A DNA stretch of 64,000 nucleotides, taken from assembly GCA_016290995.1 (NCBI GenBank), contig JAEEVR010000004.1, forward strand, positions 1 through 64,000, read 5' to 3'. The notes beneath the pieces are model-generated. The model saw only the letters and a list, made by a program, of their open reading frames with translations, did not search any database and was not told the origin of the DNA. Positions 36,201-43,653 of this stretch are shown here, piece after piece. Source of the stretch: Treponema sp. (GTDB lineage Bacteria; Spirochaetota; Spirochaetia; Treponematales; Treponemataceae). The position numbers were made by a program, and so were the translations under genes. Each line of letters begins with the position of its first letter. Position 1 is the stretch's first letter.

Positions 36201-36364
36201 TAAAGAACAAGGGAGCGGCTGACTTTTCTTTGTGGAAGATCAGCTCCGCGCAAGAATGGCAGGCGGCCAAAAACTTGTCGCTCTTGTTGAACTTTGCCGC
36301 GTTGCCGCTTGCGCTTTTGATTTTGATGGCGGTCTGTTTTGCGCGAAGGAAGGTTGCGCGATGA
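33257..36364 (+). CDS. Fused ABC ATPase, ABC-2 permease and GldG-type domain protein
   Basis: This 1035-residue protein joins parts usually made by two or three genes. Residues 1-255 are an ABC ATPase: Walker A GPNGAGKST (about 36-44), signature LSHGYKQ (about 154), Walker B ILILDEPATGLDP (about 174). A Ser/Thr/Ala linker (about 265-295) leads to an ABC-2 permease with six or more helices (about 305-545). Then comes a periplasmic GldG-like domain (PF09822 type, from about 570), closed by a C-terminal membrane helix. In Flavobacterium GldA, GldF and GldG are separate and linked to gliding; in other phyla the substrate is unknown. The next gene encodes DUF4340, the usual partner. ATG 33257 with GGAA before it is preferred over a TTG at 33242. 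Confidence 0.87.
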   Translation: MIRALSFCKFYSSAKKSACKDINFEAQRGKTTVLLGPNGAGKSTLLKALCAQHYATSGQVLAERNDGAVFDAAQNPQEVKAITGFVSEVPALYDDWTVQEFLEACAALRATESVGKPKTAAETKIGSKTKIAAAAQKAARLCKLETVLNQKISSLSHGYKQRVNFAQALVHDPQILILDEPATGLDPEQIREMRELVQSQKKGRAIVFSTHIIQEAQALADAIYIIKDGSVAAFGSPAELLKKSGKSSLEDAYLFFVATGAASTDSSLASDSGATNDSATKTPGPETAGPSKTTAAAFFRLVKKELFAYAINPFYWIAAALFALFSSAAFFFGTRFFVQGLGSASLSPFFLAMPYILSVLIPAFCMNIKGRVFDQTLPFGEFAKVGARLCAAMVLFLLYLLGTLLVPICVSFFGSVDFGAAFTAYLGLLFFAMASTAFCLFLSCLFENRAAYFAFAVIALSAINFSHNILNYVQLSAGLSDAIRSISFAWRFDSASKGILDTRDLASFALWALVFLLLAVYVVERNKGKKFFFKRNAFRSWTVILVFVFLFLDAGRVYARLDFSAGKNYTPSERTKTLLSQAQERVRISYYRSAELLKLYPQVKDVGDFLRSLSYSCKNVSYTELDAGSAAAQKTLNELAVQPFQMQNQKGNSLEYINAYSVVVIDYMDKSLYLPAAFSTFGLEYDLNLRLDYLLRQKSRRAYLLCANGMSLQKDYKSTIDWLNLEGFETIALKPQDLRLTSLDKTIPLALFGTKDLDPEGAAAIFDFAGDGGALLVMASPYTVNVNGDWSLKKNKLDYMLPILERFGISFNDSLAADLSCVRANFYSADKNEGMGGQGSGENKSVNYPLWINLLPQEGAPYGANVFWASPLSLDKTKAQPLLTSSPASWRFLPDKKNPDLLFDTNPFTVPKTAIADPLVQKEESVLAARTLDKKIIAISGDLFANDLLLSLSGGETGDFRNFNYLTTSLLELSGESDMAALKNKGAADFSLWKISSAQEWQAAKNLSLLLNFAALPLALLILMAVCFARRKVAR

Positions 36365-37212
36365 AAACAAAAGCCTTTTCGTTGTTAAAAAAATATCGCC
36401 TTCAAATTTTGTTAGCCGCGCTTGTCGCGCTTTATTTTATTTCCGCTCCCAAAAAAGAAAAGTCTTTTACGACAGCCATATTGAATCCCAAACATTCCGT
36501 TCAAAAAATAGTCCTTGGAAATTTTGACCAGGGAAAGCTTGTCTTGCAAAAGACAGGCTCCTTTTGGCTTGGACAAAAAGAAGCCGCCGACAACAAAACG
36601 CTTTTTTTTGCAAGCGACTCTGTCTTGATCGAAAGCTTTTTGTCAGTCTTAAAACGCCTTGCGACGGTTTACGAAATTTCTGACAGAAAAAGTCTTAAGG
36701 CTTACGGCTTGGAAAAGGGCGGCTCCTTTTTTCTTGAACTTTATGATGGTGAAAAATCGGTCTTGACGATAATTTTTGGAAGCGTGGACTCAGCCCACAG
36801 GCTTTTCTTTTTTGTTCCTGAACGTGAGAAAATATTTTCGATTGATTCAGACGCGCTGGCTCCTTATTTAACCGCAAGCGCAAACCATTGGGCCAACCCG
36901 GAAATCTTTCCAAAAGAAATTGTAGGAACTGACAAAAAATACAGGCACGCAAAGCTCGCGTCTTTGCAGGGCCAGCCCCTTTTGGCTGACAACTTTAATT
37001 GGTCTGACGCGCAAGTGAAAGATTATGACTCTGGCGACGGAAACGACTACAAGGCTTTTTTCTTGCCGACAACTCAAGGCGATTATTATTGCCGCTTGCA
37101 AGTCCAGCCCAGCGCCCAAAGGCCGCAAGAAGAAAAGGACGCCTTAAAGAAAATCAACGCCGTCTTTATGGCCAGCGCTTGGACGGTTGAGCGCGTTTTA
37201 GCCGGCGACTAA
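36361..37212 (+). CDS. DUF4340 domain protein, partner of the Gld-type transporter
   Basis: This 283-residue protein has one N-terminal membrane helix (about residues 14-33) and an extracytoplasmic part of the DUF4340 type. It shows the pattern of a residue-by-residue comparison domain seen in these proteins: WLGQ near residue 60, YEISDRKSLKAYGLEK, then LTIIFGSVDSAHRLFFF, and EIFPKEIVG. DUF4340 genes regularly follow gldG-like genes, and this one overlaps the fusion gene by ATGA, so the two products likely form one membrane complex. Its activity is unknown. The longer reading from 36232 is rejected because it would run through the end of the ABC gene. The 3' end overlaps the convergent CPBP gene by 15 bp. 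Confidence 0.78.
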   Translation: MKTKAFSLLKKYRLQILLAALVALYFISAPKKEKSFTTAILNPKHSVQKIVLGNFDQGKLVLQKTGSFWLGQKEAADNKTLFFASDSVLIESFLSVLKRLATVYEISDRKSLKAYGLEKGGSFFLELYDGEKSVLTIIFGSVDSAHRLFFFVPEREKIFSIDSDALAPYLTASANHWANPEIFPKEIVGTDKKYRHAKLASLQGQPLLADNFNWSDAQVKDYDSGDGNDYKAFFLPTTQGDYYCRLQVQPSAQRPQEEKDALKKINAVFMASAWTVERVLAGD

Positions 37213-37881
37213 GGCGTGAAACAAAAGCGCGGCCGCGTTATAGGCCAAATGGGCGACAAAGGGCGGCCAAAGGCTTTTTGATTTTACAAAAGAAATTCTT
37301 AAAATTATTCCGCAAATCAAAGCGTTAAAAAGCGCCAACATTCCTTGGTACCTGTGCGAAAAGGCAAAAAATAAAACCGCGGCCGCTTCCGCCAACCAAA
37401 AAAGCGCGGGATGGTTTTTGGATCGCGCGATCGTTCCAAGAGCCTTGGGCAGATAAAGGCGGTAAAGGCACTCTTCGTAAAAGGCGCTTGAGAAAAGAAT
37501 AAAAGCGCAGCAAAGAAACTCCAGAAAATTTGACGGAAGGATTATGCTTTCCAAGTCGGAACGTTTTAGCGCCTGGGCGGCCAGCTCAAAAAGCGCGGCG
37601 CAAAGGGCCAGACAGCCGAATGTCAAAAGGCACTTTCCGCTATAGTCCGCGGCCTTCCAAAGCAAGGCTTTTTGACCGTCATTTTGGCCTTGCGGTTCGC
37701 TTTTTCTTTGAAAGCGCTCCTGAAAACACAAAAAAAGGGCCAAAAGCAGGTTGGGAAGGATAAAAAAATTGAATTTTGAGAAATCAATGGTCAAATTGTC
37801 CGAAAAATTGACAAAAAGCGGGGGAATAACAAAAATCAACAATATTAAAGAAAACTGTAGAAAAAAATTCATTTTTGTCAT
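37198..37881 (-). CDS. CPBP (CAAX/Abi-type) intramembrane metalloprotease
   Basis: This protein of 227 residues (224 if the second Met is used) has about six membrane helices. It carries the three CPBP motifs: EECLYRLYLP (EExxxR, about residues 138-147), FAFSHRYQG (FxxxH) and HLAYNAAA (HxxxN near the C-terminus). Bacterial CPBP proteins are membrane-embedded glutamate proteases, some linked to bacteriocin immunity or protein maturation; the substrate here is unknown. Start is uncertain: ATG 37881 or ATG 37872, where a TTGACA, 18 bp, TAATAT promoter on the minus strand would place the start point near 37877 and favour the shorter form. Divergent from the PilZ gene. Confidence 0.8.
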   Translation of the reverse strand: MTKMNFFLQFSLILLIFVIPPLFVNFSDNLTIDFSKFNFFILPNLLLALFLCFQERFQRKSEPQGQNDGQKALLWKAADYSGKCLLTFGCLALCAALFELAAQALKRSDLESIILPSNFLEFLCCAFILFSSAFYEECLYRLYLPKALGTIARSKNHPALFWLAEAAAVLFFAFSHRYQGMLALFNALICGIILRISFVKSKSLWPPFVAHLAYNAAALLFHALVAG

Positions 37882-37886
37882 ATAAT
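37881..37886 (+). promoter_or_regulatory. Predicted -10 box of the PilZ-HEAT-comEC operon
   Basis: A perfect TATAAT lies 20 bp before the GTG start, leaving room for the GAGGA ribosome site at 37897-37901. The -35 is poor at any spacing, so an activator may be needed. Confidence 0.4.
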
Positions 37887-37906
37887 ATTATGGTTAGAGG
37901 ATTTTT

Positions 37907-39103
37907 GTGTCAATACTTATTGTTGCTTTAGGCGTTCTAGTTTTACTCTTGGCTGTTTGGCTTTTAAAGACCTTTTCGACAAAAATTAATTTTTTTGCCA
38001 CGGGCCTTGATCAAAAATTTTCTTTGGGCGAAATTTCAATTTTGTGGAAGCTTGCAAAAATTGTCGAGCTTGAGGAGCCTGAAGCGCTCTTTGTTTCCAC
38101 GCACGCCCTTACGCGCTGCATCACAAACCTTATCGAGACGTCAAAGCGCGACGGAACGGACCAAGCGCTTGAGACGCAAAACTTTTTGGCAAAGCTTTAC
38201 AAGTTTAGGACTAAGATTGAATTGGCGTCCGAAAACAAGCGCGGCCTTGAGTCCAGCAAGGCGCTTTCAAACGGCCAAAAGCTCCGTCTTATCTTAAAGG
38301 GAAGCGGAGTTTTCGCCTCGCGCATTTTAAACAATTCCCGCGACTTGATCATCACGATTCCAATTCAAGACGGAAGGATTAAGATTCCGCCTGAGGATTG
38401 GAAGGACAAAGAAATAAGCGTTTACCTATGGAGAAAGGGCGACGCGGGCTATGTTTTTGATACTAAGGTTTTGGCTTCTGGAATTTTCTTGGGCCAAAAC
38501 GTTTTGTACTTGGCTCATTCCAACAACCTTTTCCGCGCGCAAAAGAGAAAGTCTATCCGCACCCAATGCCACATTCCGGCCCATCTTTACATCATAAAGG
38601 AAACTGTAACCGAGTACGCGCAAGTTGAGACGGCGCCCGGCTTTAAATGCTTTTTGGAAGACATCAGTTCTGACGGAGCGTTGATCCGCGTGGGCGGAAA
38701 GGGCGTAAACAACATACAAGTCAAGCTTCAGTTTGAAATTGACGACACCTTGATTCTTATGTACTGCTTGGTTCGTTCCGTAGAATACAACTCGGCAAAC
38801 AACCAAAGCCGCCTGCATTTGGAATGCCTGCACATCGAGCCAACGATGCGAAACGCTATTTTGTCATTCGTTTACAAAGTTTTGCCGGAAGACCAAAAGA
38901 ACGCCGAAGTCGCTTTGACGCAGCTTGAGGATGAGCAGAAAGCCGACGACAAAAAGGCCGCTGAGGAAGCCGGAATAAGCATTCCAGAAACTTCTGCAGA
39001 GCCTGTTACCGAAAGCCCGGAAAGTAGTTATACTATAGAGATACCAACTGCGATTGATCCTGAATTTTTGAACAAAGAATCGCAGGGCGCGACGGAGGAA
39101 TGA
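37907..39103 (+). CDS. Membrane-anchored PilZ domain protein, predicted c-di-GMP receptor
   Basis: This 398-residue protein has an N-terminal membrane helix (about residues 2-22), a helical region of about 190 residues, a PilZ domain (about 212-330), and a polar, acidic C-terminal tail rich in Glu, Ser and Thr. Both c-di-GMP binding motifs are intact: RKSIR (RxxxR, about 215-219) and DISSDG (DxSxxG, about 252-257). So it should bind c-di-GMP and may pass the signal to motility or envelope functions, as PilZ proteins do in other treponemes. The start codon is GTG with GAGGA 5 bp upstream. It is followed after 4 bp by the HEAT protein gene, forming an operon with comEC. Confidence 0.9.
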   Translation: MSILIVALGVLVLLLAVWLLKTFSTKINFFATGLDQKFSLGEISILWKLAKIVELEEPEALFVSTHALTRCITNLIETSKRDGTDQALETQNFLAKLYKFRTKIELASENKRGLESSKALSNGQKLRLILKGSGVFASRILNNSRDLIITIPIQDGRIKIPPEDWKDKEISVYLWRKGDAGYVFDTKVLASGIFLGQNVLYLAHSNNLFRAQKRKSIRTQCHIPAHLYIIKETVTEYAQVETAPGFKCFLEDISSDGALIRVGGKGVNNIQVKLQFEIDDTLILMYCLVRSVEYNSANNQSRLHLECLHIEPTMRNAILSFVYKVLPEDQKNAEVALTQLEDEQKADDKKAAEEAGISIPETSAEPVTESPESSYTIEIPTAIDPEFLNKESQGATEE

Positions 39104-39107
39104 CAAT

Positions 39108-40283
39108 ATGTTTAAAGACGTAAAAAAAGCGCTTGTTTTATTTATTCTCGCTCACGCGGCGTTTTTTTGCTTCGCTCAAAACAGCGCTCCGGCTAAAGAG
39201 GAAATTAAATTCGCAAAAGGAAACATAAACGACAAGATCGCGGCCGTAAAAAGTTCCGGCGATTCGGCTTTGGCAAAAAAAGCCGTTGACTTTGTTGTTG
39301 AAAACGCCTTGCTTTTAAAGGGCGACCGCGATTTGGCCGGTCTTGCCGTTGCGGGAATCCTTTCATATCCTGTTGAAGAAAGCAAAAAAAATCCCCATGC
39401 GGTTTTGCAAGACTTTTCGGACGTTTTTTACGGAGTTGACGACATTAACGTAAGGGTCAGCGTTTTGGAAAAAATCGCCGCGATCTACGCTCAAAAAGAA
39501 GACACTGATTGGACGGCCTTTGTCAACGGCTACTTGTCGCAAAAACTTGCAGGCGGCGGCTCGGCTGACGAAACCGTTAAAAAATCAATTTCAACCCTTG
39601 GCGTTGTTGGAAACGGTTCGTCATTCAACATTTTGTATTCAATCTTGCGAAAGCCGATTTGGTCCGAGCTTGACAAAGATGTTTCGGCCTCCCTTGCAAA
39701 AATCGCCGACAAATCCCTTAACGAGATTTTTGACGCGGTTGACAAGGCGGACTTAGTTGAACTTAAACTACTATCTAAAATTTTTATTAAAAACGACTCA
39801 ATTTCTCCCGCTTTAAGGGCGGAAATTGCAGAAAAAACATTAAACAGGTCTATGATAATAGAGGGAACTTCTTCGCATTCGCAGGACTTGGCTCTTTTCC
39901 AATTGGAAATGGTTCAAGTCTTGGCGGACAACAAGTGGACCCGCGCCAGCGACTTGGCAAAAAATTATTTTAACGTTGCAAAACTTGCATATAACGGAAA
40001 GTACTTGAACTCACAACAGTGGACAAAAGCGATCTCTTGCGTTGAAGCCTTGGCTTCTCGTTCAGCGGTTCTTCCGTTCACTGAATACTTGGATCAAATG
40101 AACAAGGCGCAAGAAGCGGGCAATTCTCCCGACAAGACTGTGGTTCTTGCCATCATCAACGCGTTGGCCGAACTTGGCGACAAATCCTCGTTTGACTCAT
40201 TGCTCTATGTAACGTATGTAAAAGATTATCCAGAGGAGGTTGCCGTTGCGGCTCGTAACGCTCTTACGAGACTAAAATGGTAG
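39108..40283 (+). CDS. Exported HEAT-like repeat protein
   Basis: This 391-residue protein has a signal peptide (about residues 1-24, ending CFA/QNS) and is otherwise made of helical pairs of about 35-40 residues. Examples are VRVSVLEKIAAIYAQ, STLGVVGNGSSFNILYSIL and ALAELGDKSSFDSLL. This is the periodic pattern of HEAT-type repeats, which form curved scaffolds for protein binding. No catalytic motif is seen. It is probably periplasmic. GGAGGA lies 10 bp before the ATG. It sits between the PilZ gene and comEC and overlaps comEC by 7 bp, so a role in an envelope complex controlled with the PilZ receptor is possible but unproven. Confidence 0.7.
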   Translation: MFKDVKKALVLFILAHAAFFCFAQNSAPAKEEIKFAKGNINDKIAAVKSSGDSALAKKAVDFVVENALLLKGDRDLAGLAVAGILSYPVEESKKNPHAVLQDFSDVFYGVDDINVRVSVLEKIAAIYAQKEDTDWTAFVNGYLSQKLAGGGSADETVKKSISTLGVVGNGSSFNILYSILRKPIWSELDKDVSASLAKIADKSLNEIFDAVDKADLVELKLLSKIFIKNDSISPALRAEIAEKTLNRSMIIEGTSSHSQDLALFQLEMVQVLADNKWTRASDLAKNYFNVAKLAYNGKYLNSQQWTKAISCVEALASRSAVLPFTEYLDQMNKAQEAGNSPDKTVVLAIINALAELGDKSSFDSLLYVTYVKDYPEEVAVAARNALTRLKW

Positions 40284-41554
40284 ACGCTCTAAAGAACAAT
40301 TTTCTCTTATTGCCGGCAATAACGCTCGCGGTTCTTTTGTATGTTTTTATTCCAGTTCAAACGCAAAAGGCCGCGTCGTTTGTTTTTAACAGCCAAGAAG
40401 TTTCTTCGCTTGAGTGCCGCTTGCTTTCCGCTCCCGTAAAAGTTGGAAGCAAAAAAAAGTCTTATATGGTCAAGGCGGAATTGCTCAAGGCGTTCAAATC
40501 CGACGGAGGCGTGTCCAGCGCCAGCGGCGTCGCGCAAATTTTATTGCCCCTTGAACTTTGCGAAATATACCAGCCCGGAAAGCTTTATTCTTCTTGGCGC
40601 GGAAAAAAGATCGACTTTTTGTTGGACAAGGGTGCCCGTTGCGTCTTTAAGGTTAGGGAAGGAACGAAAGCTGACGCGGACGGGCAAATTTTTTTTAACG
40701 CGCAAAGCGTTTTGTCTTGTTCGTTCGCAAATGATTTTTTTGGCGGCCTCCAAAAAATCCGCGCTCTAAGCCGCTTGCATTTTACAAGATTGATGTACGC
40801 ATGGGGGTGCGCGGGCGGCCTTTTGCTTGCCTTGCTTACCGGCTCTCGCTCTTACTTGGAGGACGAAAGCGCGCAAGCCTTTAAACTTGCGGGCCTTAGC
40901 CACATATTGGCCTTAAGCGGCATGCACCTTTCCTTGTTCAGCTCTATCGCCTTTGCGCTTGGAAAACGCTCCGTCGGAAAGCGCTTGGCTCCTTTTTTGG
41001 AACTGTGCGCGATATGCCTTTTTGTTTGGTTTGCCGGAAAGTCTCCGTCCTTGTTTAGGGCGCTTTTGTGTTCGGCGGCGGCGATAATTTTTGGCCTTTT
41101 AAGAATCCCAATAAAAAGCTCCCTAAATCTTTTGGCGCTTGTTTTTATCGTTCACATTTGCGCCTTTCCGGCGGACATGTACGAGCTTTCGTTTATGCTT
41201 TCGTACGGAGCGTTGACTGGGATTCTGGCCTTTAACGAGTTTGTGACAAAACCCTTGCTTGCCGCGCTTCCTTCCAACGCCGGAAAATCCTTGGGCCAGT
41301 CGGTCGGAGCGCAAGCGCTTACGATGCCGATTTGCGCCCGTTTTTTGGGAACGTTGGCGCCGGGAGGAATTCTTTCCAGCGCCGTCGTCTCGCCAATGGT
41401 TTCGATTTTCATTTACTTGGGCCTTGCATTTATAATCATCTCTTTTGTTTTTCCGTTTATGGCGCCAATTTGCGGCGGCGTTCTTTCTTTTGTTTATGGT
41501 TGGATAAAGAGGGCGGTCTTGCTCTTTTCCATGATTCCTTGCGTAAAGCTTTAA
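40277..41554 (+). CDS. ComEC/Rec2-family membrane protein lacking the beta-lactamase-like domain
   Basis: This 425-residue protein has an N-terminal soluble domain between two membrane helices (about residues 30-170, the DUF4131/OB-like part) and a competence domain with many helices. The latter has the family hallmark AGLSHILALSGMHLSL (about residues 205-220), and LSFMLSYGAL further on. ComEC forms the inner membrane channel for single-stranded DNA during transformation. Typical ComEC has about 700-770 residues with a C-terminal metallo-beta-lactamase-like nuclease domain, which is absent: the gene ends cleanly and rsmA follows after 21 bp. Such short forms occur in other bacteria. DNA uptake activity is uncertain. 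Confidence 0.83.
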   Translation: MVDALKNNFLLLPAITLAVLLYVFIPVQTQKAASFVFNSQEVSSLECRLLSAPVKVGSKKKSYMVKAELLKAFKSDGGVSSASGVAQILLPLELCEIYQPGKLYSSWRGKKIDFLLDKGARCVFKVREGTKADADGQIFFNAQSVLSCSFANDFFGGLQKIRALSRLHFTRLMYAWGCAGGLLLALLTGSRSYLEDESAQAFKLAGLSHILALSGMHLSLFSSIAFALGKRSVGKRLAPFLELCAICLFVWFAGKSPSLFRALLCSAAAIIFGLLRIPIKSSLNLLALVFIVHICAFPADMYELSFMLSYGALTGILAFNEFVTKPLLAALPSNAGKSLGQSVGAQALTMPICARFLGTLAPGGILSSAVVSPMVSIFIYLGLAFIIISFVFPFMAPICGGVLSFVYGWIKRAVLLFSMIPCVKL

Positions 41555-41567
41555 GAAGCGCTATAAT
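41539..41567 (+). promoter_or_regulatory. Predicted leaderless promoter of rsmA
   Basis: TTGCGT at 41539-41544, a 17-bp spacer and a perfect TATAAT at 41562-41567. The -10 ends 8 bp before the ATG at 41576, and only T and A lie between, so no ribosome site is possible. Confidence 0.6.
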
Positions 41568-41575
41568 TTTTTTTA

Positions 41576-42457
41576 ATGAACGGAATTCCTGACTACAATT
41601 CGCCCGCGGAACTGAACGCCTTCCTTGAGTCAAAAGGAATGGCGATGCAAAAAAAATTCGGACAAAATTTTTTAATCAACGAAAGCGCCCGCAAGAAAAT
41701 CGCCGCGTCTTTAGGCATTCAAAAAGGCGAGGCCGTTTGGGAAGTCGGACCCGGCCTTGGCGCGATGACAAAGGAGTTGGTTGATTTGGGCGCCAAAGTG
41801 ACGGTCTTTGAAATCGACCGCGGCTTTGCGGCCTCTTTGCAGGATTTTTTTGCGCAAGAAATTTCGGCCCAAACTTTTGAGTTGGTCCAAGGCGACGTTT
41901 TAAAAACTTGGAAGCCTTATTTGGAAAAGAACGGAGAGCCAAAATATTTTTTTGGAAACCTTCCTTACAACATCGCCGCGGCTTTAATCGCCGACACAAT
42001 TGAAGCCGGCGTCCGCTTTGAAAAATGCGCCTTTACCGTTCAAAAAGAAGTCGCCCAAAGGATGGCGGCAAAGCCTTCCAGCGAAGACTATTCAAGCTTT
42101 TCGGTCTTGTGCCAATGGGCCTACGACGTCAAAACAATCTGCGACTTGGGCCGCGCCAACTTTTGGCCAAGGCCCAACGTCGAGTCGCGCGCGGTCGTTT
42201 TTACAAAAAAGCAAGGCTTTCCCGGCTGCCAAAACATTGAGTTTTTTGTAAAAATGCAAAGGGCTCTTTTTGCAAGCAGGCGAAAAACAGTAAAGAACAA
42301 TTTGACGAAATTTTTGTCCGGCTACAACTGTTCGGCCGACGCCGTTTTGGAAAAGGCCGGCATTGACGCCAATGTTCGCGCCGAAGCCTTGCCGATTCAA
42401 GAACTTTTGCGCTTGTCAGACGCAATCAATTTTTTTATAATAAAATCATGTCAATAA
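41576..42457 (+). CDS. rsmA: 16S rRNA adenine dimethyltransferase RsmA/KsgA
   Basis: This 293-residue methyltransferase dimethylates two adenines near the 3' end of 16S rRNA and helps check small-subunit assembly. It has KKFGQNFLIN (about residues 25-34), the AdoMet-binding loop WEVGPGLGAMTKEL (about 55-68), the acidic FEIDR (about 80), QGDVL, and the catalytic FGNLPYNI (about 125-132). The C-terminal domain carries the usual RRKTVKNNL. Length fits the family (about 270-290). The ATG sits 8 bp after a perfect -10 box, with no Shine-Dalgarno site. Its last ten bases overlap yggS, whose promoter lies inside the end of rsmA. Confidence 0.93.
   Translation: MNGIPDYNSPAELNAFLESKGMAMQKKFGQNFLINESARKKIAASLGIQKGEAVWEVGPGLGAMTKELVDLGAKVTVFEIDRGFAASLQDFFAQEISAQTFELVQGDVLKTWKPYLEKNGEPKYFFGNLPYNIAAALIADTIEAGVRFEKCAFTVQKEVAQRMAAKPSSEDYSSFSVLCQWAYDVKTICDLGRANFWPRPNVESRAVVFTKKQGFPGCQNIEFFVKMQRALFASRRKTVKNNLTKFLSGYNCSADAVLEKAGIDANVRAEALPIQELLRLSDAINFFIIKSCQ
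42413..42441 (+). promoter_or_regulatory. Predicted leaderless promoter of yggS, inside rsmA
   Basis: TTGTCA at 42413-42418, a 17-bp spacer and a perfect TATAAT at 42436-42441. The -10 ends exactly 6 bp before the ATG at 42448. The whole promoter lies within the rsmA coding sequence. Confidence 0.65.
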
Positions 42458-43137
42458 AAGATAATTTAATAAAGATAAAGGAAAATCTTCCCGCTGGCGT
42501 CGGCCTTGTCGCTGTAAGCAAATTCCATTCCGCGCAAGAAGTGATCGAGGCGATTCAAGCCGGTCAAAAAGTTTTTGGCGAAAATCGCGTTCAAGAAGCG
42601 GCCGCGAAATTTGACGAAGTAAAAAAATCATATCCAGACATTTGCCTTAGAATCATCGGACAATTGCAGCGCAACAAGGTAAAGGAAGCTGTTCGCGTGG
42701 CCGACGCGATCGATTCGGTTGACCGCCTTGAATTGCTTGACGAGATTGAAAAGCAGGCCGCGAAAATCGACAAAAAGATTGAGGTTTTGTTTGAGTACCA
42801 TACAGGCGAGGAGTCAAAGTCAGGCTTTGAAGACAAGGCTTTGATTGTGGAAGCCTTGCAAAAAATCGAGGACGGAGTCTATCCGCACGTTCAGCCAAAG
42901 GGCTTTATGACAATGGCCCCCTTTACCGACGACAAGGAATTGGTTCGCGCCTCGTTCAAAAAACTAAGGGCTTTGCGCGACGAATGCGCGGCCGCCTTTC
43001 CCAAAATGGATTTGTCCCAGCTTTCAATGGGCATGTCGGGCGATTGGCAAATCGCGGTTCAAGAAGGATCCACGATGGTAAGAATCGGAACCGCGATTTT
43101 TGGCGAGCGGGATTATTCGCAGGCAAAGAAGGCGTAA
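42448..43137 (+). CDS. yggS: PLP homeostasis protein, YggS/PROSC family
   Basis: This 229-residue protein folds as an alanine racemase-type barrel that binds pyridoxal phosphate and buffers the free cofactor. It has LVAVSKFHSA with the PLP-binding Lys (about residue 27), FGENRVQEA, RIIGQLQRNKVKEAV, DSVDRLEL, MTMAPFTDD, and the phosphate-binding LSMGMSGDWQIAVQEGSTMV followed by RIGTAIFG. Length matches the family. The usual HFIG is RIIG here. The ATG lies 6 bp after a perfect -10 with no ribosome site, so it is predicted leaderless, although read-through from rsmA is also possible. A small membrane protein gene follows after 3 bp. Confidence 0.93.
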   Translation: MSIKDNLIKIKENLPAGVGLVAVSKFHSAQEVIEAIQAGQKVFGENRVQEAAAKFDEVKKSYPDICLRIIGQLQRNKVKEAVRVADAIDSVDRLELLDEIEKQAAKIDKKIEVLFEYHTGEESKSGFEDKALIVEALQKIEDGVYPHVQPKGFMTMAPFTDDKELVRASFKKLRALRDECAAAFPKMDLSQLSMGMSGDWQIAVQEGSTMVRIGTAIFGERDYSQAKKA

Positions 43138-43140
43138 GTT

Positions 43141-43653
43141 TTGAAAAAATTTTGGGCGGCGTTCTTCGCGTTTTTGACAATCGTCTCTTTCTCAACCTTT
43201 GCGGACGACTTGACTATTTCTGACGCCGAGCCCTACGACACAAAAGTCATTCCCCAATGGTTAAAGGACGTTCGCCGCGGCGAGATAATTACTCTTGGCT
43301 CTTGGCCTTTTACCACGCTTTTGGTTTCCATTTCGTATTCATTCGGAATGTTCGCCGCGCACAATTGGGACAGTTCCTATTTTAGAAACCCTTTTTCTTC
43401 TAGCGGCGAAGGTTATTCCTACGACGAAATAAAAGGCGTTTTGCTTACGTCGGCCGCTATCAGCGTTGGAATCGGCGTCACGGATTTAATCGTGAACATC
43501 GTAAAACGCGAAAAGGCAAAAAAGCGGCGCAACGCTGAGCAATTGAAAAACATCACGGTCACTCCCGTAGACTCTGGCCAAGACAGAATGTTCATTTTTG
43601 AAGGCTCAAAAAAAGAATATCTTTTTGGGGATTTGGAAAGTGCCGTTTTTTAG
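43141..43653 (+). CDS. Exported or membrane protein of unknown function
   Basis: This 170-residue protein starts at a TTG (43141) and has a signal peptide or first membrane helix (about residues 3-20, ending FADD). Two further hydrophobic segments (about 52-75 and 98-118) are followed by a basic stretch, KREKAKKRRN, and a polar tail. I do not recognise a family. The basic stretch after the last helix suggests a cytoplasmic C-terminus. It sits 3 bp after yggS and overlaps the rluD-like gene, so it is part of that transcript. Codon use is like its neighbours, and the reading frame is clean, so it is taken as real. Confidence 0.65.
   Translation: MKKFWAAFFAFLTIVSFSTFADDLTISDAEPYDTKVIPQWLKDVRRGEIITLGSWPFTTLLVSISYSFGMFAAHNWDSSYFRNPFSSSGEGYSYDEIKGVLLTSAAISVGIGVTDLIVNIVKREKAKKRRNAEQLKNITVTPVDSGQDRMFIFEGSKKEYLFGDLESAVF

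Noticed and set aside
36232..36360. Longer N-terminus for the DUF4340 protein
   Set aside because: It would overlap the ABC fusion gene by more than 130 bp and precede the clear membrane anchor that starts at ATG 36361.
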